Source: Pseudomonadota bacterium | GTDB taxonomy: Bacteria; Pseudomonadota; Alphaproteobacteria; Rhizobiales; Devosiaceae | Direction of reading: 5' to 3' | NCBI GenBank assembly: GCA_023431205.1 | Contig: JAEYXQ010000004.1 | Span: 1 to 27,007 of the forward strand | Length of the DNA stretch: 27,007 nt | Shown here: one piece after another, positions 9,650 through 17,054 of the stretch | Layout of the letters: each line of letters begins with the position of its first letter | Position numbering within the stretch: position 1 is the stretch's first letter | Made by a program: the position numbers and the translations under genes | The notes under the pieces: generated by a model | What the model saw: the letters and a program-made list of their open reading frames with translations, nothing else | What the model was told of the DNA's origin: nothing | Databases searched by the model: none

Positions 9650-10762
9650 TCAGACCAGCGTCAAGCGTCCCTCTTTCACCGCCACATGCTGCGCACGATC
9701 GCCCATCGCCTCGAACAAAACGGCGTCGGTCCCGGTGAGAAAGCACTGGGTGCCGAGGCCGTCGAGCGCCGCAAACAGCGCCCGGCGCCGGTCCGGGTCG
9801 AGATGGGCGGCGATCTCGTCGAGCAGCAGGAACGGGGTGATCGCGGTTCTCAGCTTCACTAGTCGCGCATGGGCGAGCACCAGCCCGATCAGCAGCGCCT
9901 TCTGCTCGCCGGTCGACCCCAGGGCCGCCGGCATCCCCTTCTGGGCATAGGTCACTTCAAGGTCGATACGGTGTGGTCCTGATATGGTGCGTCCGGCGGC
10001 ACGATCAAGGGGCCGGGAAGCCCGCCAGCCGGCGCTCAGCGCCGATTCCAGCGCCGCCAGATTGTCCGGTTCCGGGCCGCTCTCGAACAAGGGCGTCAGT
10101 GCCAGGTGGGCAGCAGGGAAGCTCCCGTCTTCGAGGCTTTCGGCGATCAGCGACTGCAGGTGCTCGAGGCTGTCGGTGCGGGCAATGTGAATCTGGGTGC
10201 CCAGTTCTGCCATCTGCGCTTCGACGGCTCCCAGCCAAGCCGGGTCCGCGTCGTCCTCGAGCAGCCGGTTGCGGTGCCGCATCGCCTTCTCGTAGTCGCC
10301 CACCGCAGCCGAATGCGATGGGATCAGTGTCGTCACCAGCCGGTCCAGGAACCGCCGGCGGTCCGATGCCGGGCCGGAGAACAGCCCATCCATGGCCGGG
10401 GTCAGCCACAACACCCGCAGGTAGTCGCTGAGCATTTCCACCGACCGGGCATTGGCGCCGTTGATGCGAACGCGCCGTCCGCCTTCAGCCGCCGCGCCCG
10501 TGCCCAGGTCCGAGGGCCCGTCCTCCGCCTCGACCGTCGCCGCCACAGCCCAGGGCTGATCGCTGCCCTGCTGCTGCAGGGTGTCGAAGCCGGCACTGCG
10601 CAGGCCGCGGCCGGGCGACAGCACGGAAATCGCTTCCAGCAGATTGGTCTTGCCGGCGCCATTGGGCCCGGTCAGCACCACATGACGCTGGTCGAGGTCG
10701 AGCGCCGCCGCCGCATAGTTGCGAAAGGCGGTCAGGCGCAGGCGGGAAAGATGGCGGGTCAC
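9650..10762 (-). CDS. recF: DNA replication and repair protein RecF
   Basis: This 370-residue SMC/ABC-like ATPase loads RecA at gapped DNA together with RecO and RecR. Visible are the N-terminal LRLTAFRNY, Walker A GPNGAGKT (32-39), the ABC signature region STGEQKALLIGLVLAHARL, and Walker B FLLLDEIAAHLD followed by RR. The start codon is GTG at 10762, 37 bases after the dnaN stop, and the residues straight after it match family N-termini. It lies between dnaN and gyrB on the same strand, the classic order, so it is probably co-transcribed with dnaN. The 122-base gap to gyrB holds a small hairpin (9572-9587) but no gene. Confidence 0.97.
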   Translation of the reverse strand: MTRHLSRLRLTAFRNYAAAALDLDQRHVVLTGPNGAGKTNLLEAISVLSPGRGLRSAGFDTLQQQGSDQPWAVAATVEAEDGPSDLGTGAAAEGGRRVRINGANARSVEMLSDYLRVLWLTPAMDGLFSGPASDRRRFLDRLVTTLIPSHSAAVGDYEKAMRHRNRLLEDDADPAWLGAVEAQMAELGTQIHIARTDSLEHLQSLIAESLEDGSFPAAHLALTPLFESGPEPDNLAALESALSAGWRASRPLDRAAGRTISGPHRIDLEVTYAQKGMPAALGSTGEQKALLIGLVLAHARLVKLRTAITPFLLLDEIAAHLDPDRRRALFAALDGLGTQCFLTGTDAVLFEAMGDRAQHVAVKEGRLTLV

Positions 10763-10799
10763 GGCGACGCCGCGGCGCGAATCGGGATCGTTGCCGGCC

Positions 10800-11921
10800 T
10801 CACACGCGCATCGGCATCAGCACATAAAGCGCGCGCGCCTCGCCCTCTTCCTTCACCAGCGTCGGCGAGCCGGCATCGTTGAACAGGAAGATGGCATTCT
10901 CGGAGCGGATCTGGCTGATGATGTCGAGCAGGTACCGGGCGTTGAAGCCGATTTCGAAGCCCTCGGTCTCGAACTCCACCGGCAGTTCTTCGCTCGCCGT
11001 GCCGTGGTCAGGATTGGTCACCGACAGCTCCAGCATGCCTTCATTGGCATTGAGCTTTACCGCCTTGCCGCCGCGTTCGGAGGCAATGGTGGACACACGG
11101 TCGACGGCAATGGCAAAGCTCTGCCGGTCGACGGTCATGCGCTTGTCGTTGTTCTTCGGGGTCACCCGATCATAGTCGGGGAAAGTGCCCTCGATCAGCT
11201 TGGACAGCAGCACCACTGAGCCGAGGCTGAAGCGGATCTTTGTGTCGGACACCTCGACCTTCACTTCGCCATCGGCCCCGTCGAGCAGCTTCTGTACCTC
11301 GCCCACGGTCTTCTTGGGGACGATGATGCCGGGCATGCCACCCGAACCGGCCGGCGCGTCGATCTCGGCGCGCGCCAGGCGGTGACCATCGGTCGCCACC
11401 GCGCGCAGCAGCGTGCCGGCGTTGGAAACATCGACGGTGTGGAAGTAGATGCCGTTGAGGTAGTAGCGCGTTTCTTCGTTCGAGATGGCGAACTGGGTGC
11501 GCTCGATCAGCTCCCGCATGGCCGGCGCCGGCATCTGGAATTCGTGGCCGAAGCTGCCCGACTTGAGGTCCGGGAAGCTGTCGGGGTTGATGCAGGCCAG
11601 GTTGAACCGTGAGCGGCCCGAGGTCAGCACCATGTTGTCGTTGCCGTCGGTTTCGAGCCGCACTTCCGAGCCATCGGCCAGCTTGCGGACGATTTCATAA
11701 AGCGTATGCGCCGGCACCGTGGTCGTGCCCGGCGTCGACACCATGGCCGGCACCACCTCGGTGACTTCGATGTCGAGATCGGTTGCGCGCAGCTCGACAC
11801 GGTCCTCAGCAGCCTTCAGCAGCACGTTGGCCAGGATCGGGTACGTATTCCGACGCTCCACCACTCGATGCACATGGCCCAGCGACTTGAGCAGATGATT
11901 GCGTTCGAGCGTGATCTTCAT
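10800..11921 (-). CDS. dnaN: DNA polymerase III beta subunit (sliding clamp)
   Basis: This 373-residue protein dimerises into the ring that tethers DNA polymerase III and repair enzymes to DNA. The start MKITLERNHLLKSLGHVHRV, the following RRNTYPILANVLL, a mid-region VPKKTVGEVQKLL and the C-terminal VLMPMRV are typical of beta clamps, as is the length (E. coli 366). The ATG at 11921 has AGGGAAG 7 bases upstream; an upstream extension to 12014 has no similarity. A perfect 6-bp hairpin GCTGCC-AAGC-GGCAGC (11946-11961) lies in the probable leader, 25 bases before the start. It heads the likely dnaN-recF(-gyrB) unit. Confidence 0.98.
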   Translation of the reverse strand: MKITLERNHLLKSLGHVHRVVERRNTYPILANVLLKAAEDRVELRATDLDIEVTEVVPAMVSTPGTTTVPAHTLYEIVRKLADGSEVRLETDGNDNMVLTSGRSRFNLACINPDSFPDLKSGSFGHEFQMPAPAMRELIERTQFAISNEETRYYLNGIYFHTVDVSNAGTLLRAVATDGHRLARAEIDAPAGSGGMPGIIVPKKTVGEVQKLLDGADGEVKVEVSDTKIRFSLGSVVLLSKLIEGTFPDYDRVTPKNNDKRMTVDRQSFAIAVDRVSTIASERGGKAVKLNANEGMLELSVTNPDHGTASEELPVEFETEGFEIGFNARYLLDIISQIRSENAIFLFNDAGSPTLVKEEGEARALYVLMPMRV

Positions 11922-12132
11922 GCGGCGACTTCCCTGGCACTCAAGGCTGCCAAGCGGCAGCGAACCCCCGGCGAACCGGGCTTGGACATTTACAATTCGG
12001 TAGCCAAAACGCAAGCGCGAGCGCCAGTTGCGCCGACCTTTGCACAGGCGGGGCTGCGCGCAACCGCGTCATTGCGCCGCGCGTTCCTCACCAGCATCAA
12101 CAACAAGCAGGAGCCGTCCACGCCGACAGTCC

Positions 12133-12549
12133 CTGTGGAAGAAATACAGCTATGGCTGGGTCACGCTCGGCTTCTTCCTCATCACCCTGGTGGGACATTG
12201 GGTGTTCGGCTGGTTCGCCTTCGCCGAGGAGCAGGCGTCCCACGGGCAGGCGGCCGAGTTCAGCCCGTATCTGATGGAGATGCTGCGCGACACGCTCGAG
12301 AACTGGCAGTCGGAGTTCCTGCAACTGCTCTGGCAGGTCGGCGGCCTTGCCTTCCTGCTCTATCTCGGCTCCCCGCAGTCCAAGGAAGGCGATGATCGCG
12401 CCGAGGCCAAGATCGACGAGATCCTTCAGCGCATAGCGCCCGAAGAGGGGCAGAAGATCATCAACGAGTTGGACGAGGCCTATGCAGGCCGGCATACCGA
12501 CCCGCACTACCAGGCGCCCGAACAGCGAGCCAGATGGCTCGCCGGGAGC
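12133..12549 (+). CDS. DUF6766-like short membrane protein; start unclear and no stop before dnaA
   Basis: The frame encodes LWKKYSYGWVTLGFF, a first membrane helix, FAEEQASHGQ, then MLRDTLENWQSEFLQLLW, a second hydrophobic segment and LGSPQSKEGDDRAEAKIDE. The NWQSEFLQ and GSPQSKEGDDR phrases are what I know from DUF6766-type membrane proteins of Hyphomicrobiales, where short forms have about 120-140 residues. No ATG, GTG or TTG starts the conserved part: the first in-frame candidates are TTGs at 12028 and 12040, and CTG at 12133 lies next to the homologous start. An AGGAG is at 12109-12113. Homologous-looking sequence ends near 12519, but the frame has no stop until 14433, through all of dnaA in antisense. 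Other plus frames also lack a stop between 12437 and 12569. It may be a decaying gene, a true overlap or a sequence error. Ends given are approximate. Confidence 0.6.
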
Positions 12550-14013
12550 CTATTCCTCCAGCATGCGCTTGAGCAGCTCGATCTCCTGGGCGAGATCGAT
12601 GTCGTCCTTGATCATCTGCTCGACCTTGCGCACCGAGTGCAGCACCGTGGTGTGGTCGCGGCCGCCAAAGCGCCGGCCGATCTCGGGCAGCGAGCGCGAG
12701 GTCAGCACCTTGGCAAGGAACATCGCGATCTGGCGCGGGCGAACAACGTCGCGCGAGCGGCGGGCGGACAGGAGTTCGTTGCGCGGTACCTTGTAGTGGC
12801 GGGCAACGATCTTGAGGATGTCCTCGATGCGGACGCGGCGGGCATCGCGCGAGCGGATCAGGTCCGCCAGGGTCTTTTCCGCCAGCGGTACGGTGATCAG
12901 TTCACCGGTGAGTTGGTTGGCAGCGACCAGCCGGTTCACGGCGCCGTCGAGATCGCGGCCATGGCTCACCACGGCGCGGGCGACATAGTCGATCACCGCC
13001 ACGGGGAAGTGCATGCCGAAACGGGCCGTGGCCTGATCGGCGCGGCGCTGCACGATTGCCCGGCGAAGTTCGACGTCGAAGCCGGAGATCGGCACGACGA
13101 GGCCGCCGGACAGGCGCGAGCGGATGCGCTCGTCGATCATTTCGAGATCGCGCGGCGGAGCATCGCCGGCAACCACCACCTGCTTGGCTCCGGTGAGGAG
13201 AGTGCCCAGCGTATGGCCGAATTCGGTGGCCGATTTGCCCTGCAGGAACTGCATGTCGTCGATCAGCAGCAGGTCGACCCGGCGCAGCCACTCCTTGAAG
13301 CCGAGCGCCGACTGGCGCTGCACGGCCGTGATGAAGTGGTACATGAAGTGGTCGGCGGTCAGGTAGACGATGTTCTTGGTCGGGTCGGCCGCTTCCACCG
13401 CATGGGCGATGGCATTGAGCAGGTGCGACTTGCCCAGACCCACGGTCGAATGGATGTAGACCGGGTTGAACGTCACCGTGTTGTTGATGGCCGCGTTGGC
13501 GATCTGCCGGGCCACGCCGAAAGCCATCTCGTTGGCGGTACCGGGCACAAAGGTGTCAAAGGTCATGCGCTGGTCGATGGCGCTGCCGGACAGGGCGTCG
13601 CCCTTGGCAGTGTCGCGCACCAGGCGAGGTGCAGCGGGAGCAGCCGGGGCAGGGCTCGCGGCAACGCTGGCTACCTGGGTCGGGGCGCTCGCAGTGGCAT
13701 TGGCGGCTTCATTGGCGACGGCAGAGGGGCGCGGCCGCGGCTGGCCGGCAACGCGCAAGGCAACCTGGATGCGCTCGACGCTCGGCTCGTCCTGGCGGAA
13801 GGCTTCAAGGATGCGGTCGGAATAGTTGGACTGCACCCAGGAACACAGGAACCGCGTCGGCGCCGACAGGTGCACCACCCCATCGGCCAGATCGTCGAGC
13901 TCGAGCCGTGCAAACCAGGAGGTAAAGACGTCCTCCCCGACACCGGCCTTGATGCGCGCCCGCACGCGGGCCCACAGGTCGCGGCGGTCGAGGCCATCGT
14001 CTTGCTTGCTCAT
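12550..14013 (-). CDS. dnaA: chromosomal replication initiator protein DnaA
   Basis: This 487-residue AAA+ ATPase binds DnaA boxes and opens the origin. Domain I spans about 8-90 (DLWARVRARIKAGVGEDVF, FTSWFARL), domain II is an Ala/Pro-rich linker (about 91-145), and domain III has Walker A VGLGKSH (191-197), Walker B LLLIDDMQF (248-256) and the sensor 1 region VVVAGDAPPRDL. Domain IV ends with the signature GGRDHTTVLHS (450-460). The ATG at 14013 has AAGGA 7 bases upstream and matches family N-termini. Paired ATGs at 14103/14100 in frame would give 517 residues, with an extra N-terminus that looks unlike DnaA. The upstream gene is rpsT on the same strand, as usual in alphaproteobacteria. The plus-strand DUF6766-like frame enters its 3' end. 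Confidence 0.97.
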   Translation of the reverse strand: MSKQDDGLDRRDLWARVRARIKAGVGEDVFTSWFARLELDDLADGVVHLSAPTRFLCSWVQSNYSDRILEAFRQDEPSVERIQVALRVAGQPRPRPSAVANEAANATASAPTQVASVAASPAPAAPAAPRLVRDTAKGDALSGSAIDQRMTFDTFVPGTANEMAFGVARQIANAAINNTVTFNPVYIHSTVGLGKSHLLNAIAHAVEAADPTKNIVYLTADHFMYHFITAVQRQSALGFKEWLRRVDLLLIDDMQFLQGKSATEFGHTLGTLLTGAKQVVVAGDAPPRDLEMIDERIRSRLSGGLVVPISGFDVELRRAIVQRRADQATARFGMHFPVAVIDYVARAVVSHGRDLDGAVNRLVAANQLTGELITVPLAEKTLADLIRSRDARRVRIEDILKIVARHYKVPRNELLSARRSRDVVRPRQIAMFLAKVLTSRSLPEIGRRFGGRDHTTVLHSVRKVEQMIKDDIDLAQEIELLKRMLEE

Positions 14014-14123
14014 GACAGGGTCCTTGCCATCGGTCGTGGTGGAGGTGGAAAGCGCCGCAGCACCAGACCAATCTCCCGTTCCGGCAGTCGCCTGTCGCAT
14101 CATCTTGAGCCCCGTTTCTCATG

Positions 14124-14144
14124 CTGCCGGTCCGCACCCGGCAG
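14124..14144 (-). promoter_or_regulatory. 7-bp GC hairpin in the dnaA leader
   Basis: CTGCCGG and CCGGCAG pair perfectly around a 7-base loop. In the dnaA message this would stand about 20 bases before the upstream in-frame ATGs (14103/14100) and about 110 bases before the preferred start at 14013. There is no U-run after it, so it is not an intrinsic terminator. A role in translation or mRNA stability is possible but not shown. Confidence 0.4.
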
Positions 14145-14592
14145 TGTTTGTCTTCGATCGCGGCGTCTCCGTCCTGGAGCAGCCACAGCTTCGCCCGTGC
14201 ACCCGCCAACGGCAGGCACAGTTTTTTCGTCGATGCTCCCGGAAGGACCATCGGGTGTTCGACACACGCTCGTCGTGATTCCGGTCAGTTCAGACCAGAG
14301 TAAGCCCGTCCATCGGTCGACTAGAGGACCGCTGAACCGCCGAATGCCAATTCAAACTTCACCGAATATGACCCCAGCCGAAATCGGCCTGCCCCGAAAA
14401 TATTACCCCTTGAACCAAACCCCAGCGGGATGAGACGCTCGTTTGTGGCGCCGCTTTTCCCTGCTGACCAAGGCACTCTAGAGGGAGCATTTTGGGCCCG
14501 CAACCGCCTTAAATCCAAAAACGGGGCTTGACTCTCACGCTGCTGGCGAGGGGGTCTGACGGGTCCAAAAGTGCCTTTCCACAACTGTTTGG

Positions 14593-14613
14593 GACTCAAT
14601 GCAGATTCGATTC
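14593..14613. promoter_or_regulatory. three GANTC (CcrM-type) methylation sites within 21 bases
   Basis: GACTC (14593-14597), GATTC (14604-14608) and GATTC (14609-14613) follow closely; the last two abut. Three more lie in the same intergenic region (14277, 14530, 14780). GANTC is the target of the alphaproteobacterial cell-cycle methylase CcrM. In Caulobacter, methylation state affects dnaA transcription; extension to this organism is inference. Confidence 0.45.
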
Positions 14614-14720
14614 ACTAGCGGTTATCGAACCCTAAAAAAATATTCCGTGAGCCTCTGACGAGCCGTGGCGCGAAACGTCGCACCCTTGGTGCAAGTGCCT
14701 GTTACAACTCGCGTTTCCGA

Positions 14721-14729
14721 TAATCCACA
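14721..14729 (+). promoter_or_regulatory. DnaA-box-like 9-mer
   Basis: TAATCCACA differs from the DnaA-box consensus TTATCCACA at one position. It begins a CCACAGGC direct repeat (14725-14732 and 14755-14762, 30 bases apart) that flanks the dyad at 14741-14754. A single near-match is weak evidence by itself. Confidence 0.3.
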
Positions 14730-14806
14730 GGCTGGAAAAAGTGGTATCTACCACCCACAGGCAGTCGGTAACGGCACCAGACTCGGAAATGGCTTTGCCG
14801 TTGGTC

Positions 14807-14838
14807 ACAAACAAAACGGGCCCCGCAAAGGGAGCCCG
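14807..14838 (-). terminator. intrinsic terminator of rpsT
   Basis: On the minus strand CGGGCTCC, a 6-base loop, and GGGGCCCG form an 8-bp stem with one G-U pair, followed directly by TTTTGTTTGT. It starts 46 bases after the rpsT stop, so it should end the rpsT transcript and separate it from dnaA. Confidence 0.85.
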
Positions 14839-14884
14839 ATCCGTCTGTTCAGCACCCCGGGGATCCGAGGTGATCAATGTCGTG

Positions 14885-15151
14885 TCAGGCGCTCAGCGCC
14901 TTCACCCGGCTGTTGAGGCGCGAGACCTTGCGGGCGGCCAGGTTGGCATGGACGATGCCATGGGTCGCCGCGCGGTTGATCTCCGGCTCGGCAGCCTTGA
15001 GCGCCGTCATGGCTGCGGCGTGATCGCCCGACGCAATCGCCTCTTCGACCTTGCGGATGAAGGTGCGAACGCGGCTGCGGCGCGACTTGTTGATCGCGGT
15101 GCGGGCTTCGATCTTGCGGGTAGCCTTCTTGGCTGACGGCGTATTGGCCAT
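14885..15151 (-). CDS. rpsT: 30S ribosomal protein S20
   Basis: This 88-residue basic protein binds 16S rRNA in the small subunit. MANTPSAKKATRKIEAR at the start, INKSRRSRVRTFIRKVEEAI, and the C-terminal GIVHANLAARKVSRL are typical of S20, and the length is normal (E. coli 87). The ATG at 15151 has AGAGGA 6 bases upstream; the frame extends 19 codons earlier without similarity. It has its own promoter (15256-15284) and terminator (14807-14838), so it is probably a single-gene unit placed between mutM and dnaA. Confidence 0.98.
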   Translation of the reverse strand: MANTPSAKKATRKIEARTAINKSRRSRVRTFIRKVEEAIASGDHAAAMTALKAAEPEINRAATHGIVHANLAARKVSRLNSRVKALSA

Positions 15152-15255
15152 GAATGGTCCTCTTGGCGTCCAACCGGCCGGAAGCGCCTCGCTTGAAGTC
15201 GCAACCATCCGGCATGAAATGAAAGCGGCGGCACAGGCGCCGCCAAGTCGCCGGG

Positions 15256-15284
15256 TCTATAGGGGAAAGGCGGGCAAGCGTCAA
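15256..15284 (-). promoter_or_regulatory. sigma70 promoter of rpsT
   Basis: On the minus strand TTGACG (15279-15284) and TATAGA (15256-15261) are separated by exactly 17 bases. They match consensus at 5 of 6 and 4 of 6 positions. It lies 20 bases after the mutM stop. The start of transcription should be near 15249, giving a leader of about 100 bases whose 5' end holds a hairpin GGCGGC-ACAGGC-GCCGCC (15227-15244). Confidence 0.8.
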
Positions 15285-15303
15285 CTGTGATTCAGGTTTG
15301 CGC

Positions 15304-16191
15304 TCACGGCAGCTTCTGGCAAACCGGACAGAAGAAGGTTGACCGGCCGGACTGCACGGTGCGCGTCACCGTGCCGGTGCAGAGCGGGGTAGGGCAGGGC
15401 TCGCCCTCGCGGTCATACACGGAAAAGCGGTGCTGGAAATAGCCCGAGCCGCCCTCTGCATTTCGGAAGTCCCGTAGCGTCGACCCGCCGGCCTCGATGG
15501 CTTCCACCAATACCTGCCGCACGGCATGCGCCAGATCCTCGAGCATGGCCTTGGGCCTGCCCTTGGGGGTCACCAGCCGCCCGGCAGCGGCGGTCGGCAG
15601 GATGTGGGCGCGGTGCAGCGCTTCGGCCACATAGATGTTGCCGAGCCCGGCCACCACCCGCTGGTCCAGCAGCGCCGCCTTGATGGGCGCTTTCTTGCCG
15701 GCAAACGCCTCTGCCATGCCCTCGGCATGGAAGTCGTTGCCGAGCGGCTCCGGTCCGAGGTCCTTGAGGTAATCGTTGTCGGCCGCGTCGTCATAGAGCC
15801 CGATGAAGCCGAACCGCCGCGGGTCGGCATAGATCAGGTGCGAGCGTCCGTGCTCCGGGTGGTGGACGGTCCACACCATGTGGTCGTGCTTTTCGGCAAG
15901 GCCTGGTTCATAGTAGCGCGGTGGCTTGTCGATCGGGTGTTCGGCAAACCGCCAGGAGCCGGTCATGCCCAGATGGCTCAGCAGTGTCTTGCCGGTCGAT
16001 AGTGTCATCAGGAGGTATTTGGCCCGACGCCCGACGGCGGTGACGGTGGCGCCCTCCAGCGCCGCTTGCAACCCCTCCGGAAAAGGAAAGCGCAGATCCG
16101 CCCGGTTCAGGGTGACGGCTTCGATGGTGGCGCCGGCAAGCCATGGCTCAAGGCCCCGGCGCACGGTTTCGACCTCGGGCAGTTCCGGCAT
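15304..16191 (-). CDS. mutM: formamidopyrimidine-DNA glycosylase (Fpg/MutM)
   Basis: This 295-residue base-excision repair enzyme removes 8-oxoguanine and formamidopyrimidines and cuts the abasic site. The N-terminus MPELPEVETVRRGL fixes the start, because after methionine removal the proline is the catalytic nucleophile and the next glutamate is also catalytic. The ATG at 16191 is therefore correct, although a GTG lies just before it; GGAG is 7-10 bases upstream. K58 corresponds to the conserved beta-hairpin lysine. The C-terminal zinc finger is complete (C266, C271, C288, C291). It diverges from ubiE across 95 bases. Confidence 0.98.
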   Translation of the reverse strand: MPELPEVETVRRGLEPWLAGATIEAVTLNRADLRFPFPEGLQAALEGATVTAVGRRAKYLLMTLSTGKTLLSHLGMTGSWRFAEHPIDKPPRYYEPGLAEKHDHMVWTVHHPEHGRSHLIYADPRRFGFIGLYDDAADNDYLKDLGPEPLGNDFHAEGMAEAFAGKKAPIKAALLDQRVVAGLGNIYVAEALHRAHILPTAAAGRLVTPKGRPKAMLEDLAHAVRQVLVEAIEAGGSTLRDFRNAEGGSGYFQHRFSVYDREGEPCPTPLCTGTVTRTVQSGRSTFFCPVCQKLP

Positions 16192-16286
16192 CACCTCTCC
16201 TTAATCCATGTGCGGCTTTGTGCCATGGGCAACCCGCCATGTCTTATATATGGTGCCGGCCAAATCGGAACGAGCGAGCCAGACCC

Positions 16287-17051
16287 ATGAGCGATCGCCC
16301 AGAGACCACCCATTTCGGCGAGCGGACCGTGCCGCTCGAGGAAAAGCAGGGCCTCGTCAATCAGGTGTTCCATCACGTGGCGGATCGCTATGACCTGATG
16401 AACGACCTGATGAGTGGCGGCATCCACCGGCTGTGGAAGGATGCCATGGTCAACGAGCTCGCCCCGCCCCGGCGCGGCGCCCGCCCCTACCGGGTGCTCG
16501 ACATGGCCGGCGGCACCGGCGACATCGCCGAGCGCATTCTCAACGCTTCGGTCGGCCATGCCGAAGTCGTGGTTTCCGACATCAATGCCGACATGCTGCG
16601 CGTCGGCGCCGAACGCGCCCGCAACTGGCGCTACCCGGCCCAGGCGAGCTTCGTCGAGGCCAATGCCGAGCAGTTGCCCTTCGAGGACAACAGCTTCGAC
16701 GCCTACACGATCGCCTTCGGCATCCGCAACGTGCCGCGCATCGACCTGGCGCTGAAGGAAGCCCACCGGGTGCTGCAGCGCGGCGGCCGCATCCTGGTGC
16801 TCGAGTTCTCGCAGGTGGATGTGCCCGGCTTCGATGCTGTCTACCGCGCCTTCTCCGACCGGGTGATCCCGCCGATCGGCCGCGTCGTCACCGGCGACGC
16901 CCAGCCTTACAAATACCTGGTGGAATCGATCCGCAAGTTCGCCTCGCCGCAGCTCTTCACCTCCATGCTGGTGGGCGCCGGCTTCAAGCGGGTGAAGCAC
17001 ACCTCCTATTCAGGCAACATCGCCGTGCTGTTCTCGGGCTGGAAGCTCTGA
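16287..17051 (+). CDS. ubiE: ubiquinone biosynthesis C-methyltransferase UbiE
   Basis: This 254-residue SAM-dependent enzyme methylates the ring of the demethoxy-benzoquinol intermediate in ubiquinone synthesis (and demethylmenaquinone where present). Family motifs are VFHHVADRYDLMNDLMSGG near the N-terminus, the SAM-binding VLDMAGGTGDIAERIL, AEQLPFEDNSFDAYTIAFG followed by IRNV, and GGRILVLEFSQV. Length is typical (about 250). The ATG at 16287 matches family N-termini. A TTATATAT stretch (16244-16251) could be part of its promoter, but no -35 at normal spacing is evident. The ubiB start follows 3 bases after the stop, so the two are almost certainly co-transcribed. Confidence 0.97.
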   Translation: MSDRPETTHFGERTVPLEEKQGLVNQVFHHVADRYDLMNDLMSGGIHRLWKDAMVNELAPPRRGARPYRVLDMAGGTGDIAERILNASVGHAEVVVSDINADMLRVGAERARNWRYPAQASFVEANAEQLPFEDNSFDAYTIAFGIRNVPRIDLALKEAHRVLQRGGRILVLEFSQVDVPGFDAVYRAFSDRVIPPIGRVVTGDAQPYKYLVESIRKFASPQLFTSMLVGAGFKRVKHTSYSGNIAVLFSGWKL

Positions 17052-17054
17052 CGC

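Larger units (their letters stand above)
14014..14884 (-). other. long gene-free region between dnaA and rpsT (dnaA leader and control region)
   Basis: No convincing gene lies in these 871 bases; the short open frames present cross the terminator or lack any recognisable sequence. The stretch is less GC-rich than the flanking genes. It holds the rpsT terminator (14807-14838), six GANTC sites (14277, 14530, 14593, 14604, 14609, 14780), an AT-rich tract CCTAAAAAAATATT (14631-14644), a DnaA-box-like TAATCCACA (14721-14729), a dyad GTGGTA-TC-TACCAC (14741-14754), and a GC-rich hairpin (14124-14144). No clear sigma70 promoter for dnaA could be picked by eye. Confidence 0.7.

Noticed and set aside
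14528..14556. TTGACT on the plus strand as a promoter -35
   Set aside because: At the proper distance there is only G-rich sequence, no -10, and no plus-strand gene follows.
14321..14877. Short minus-strand open frames in the rpsT-dnaA gap (92 and 81 codons)
   Set aside because: One crosses the rpsT terminator, and neither shows a ribosome-binding site or protein-like pattern.
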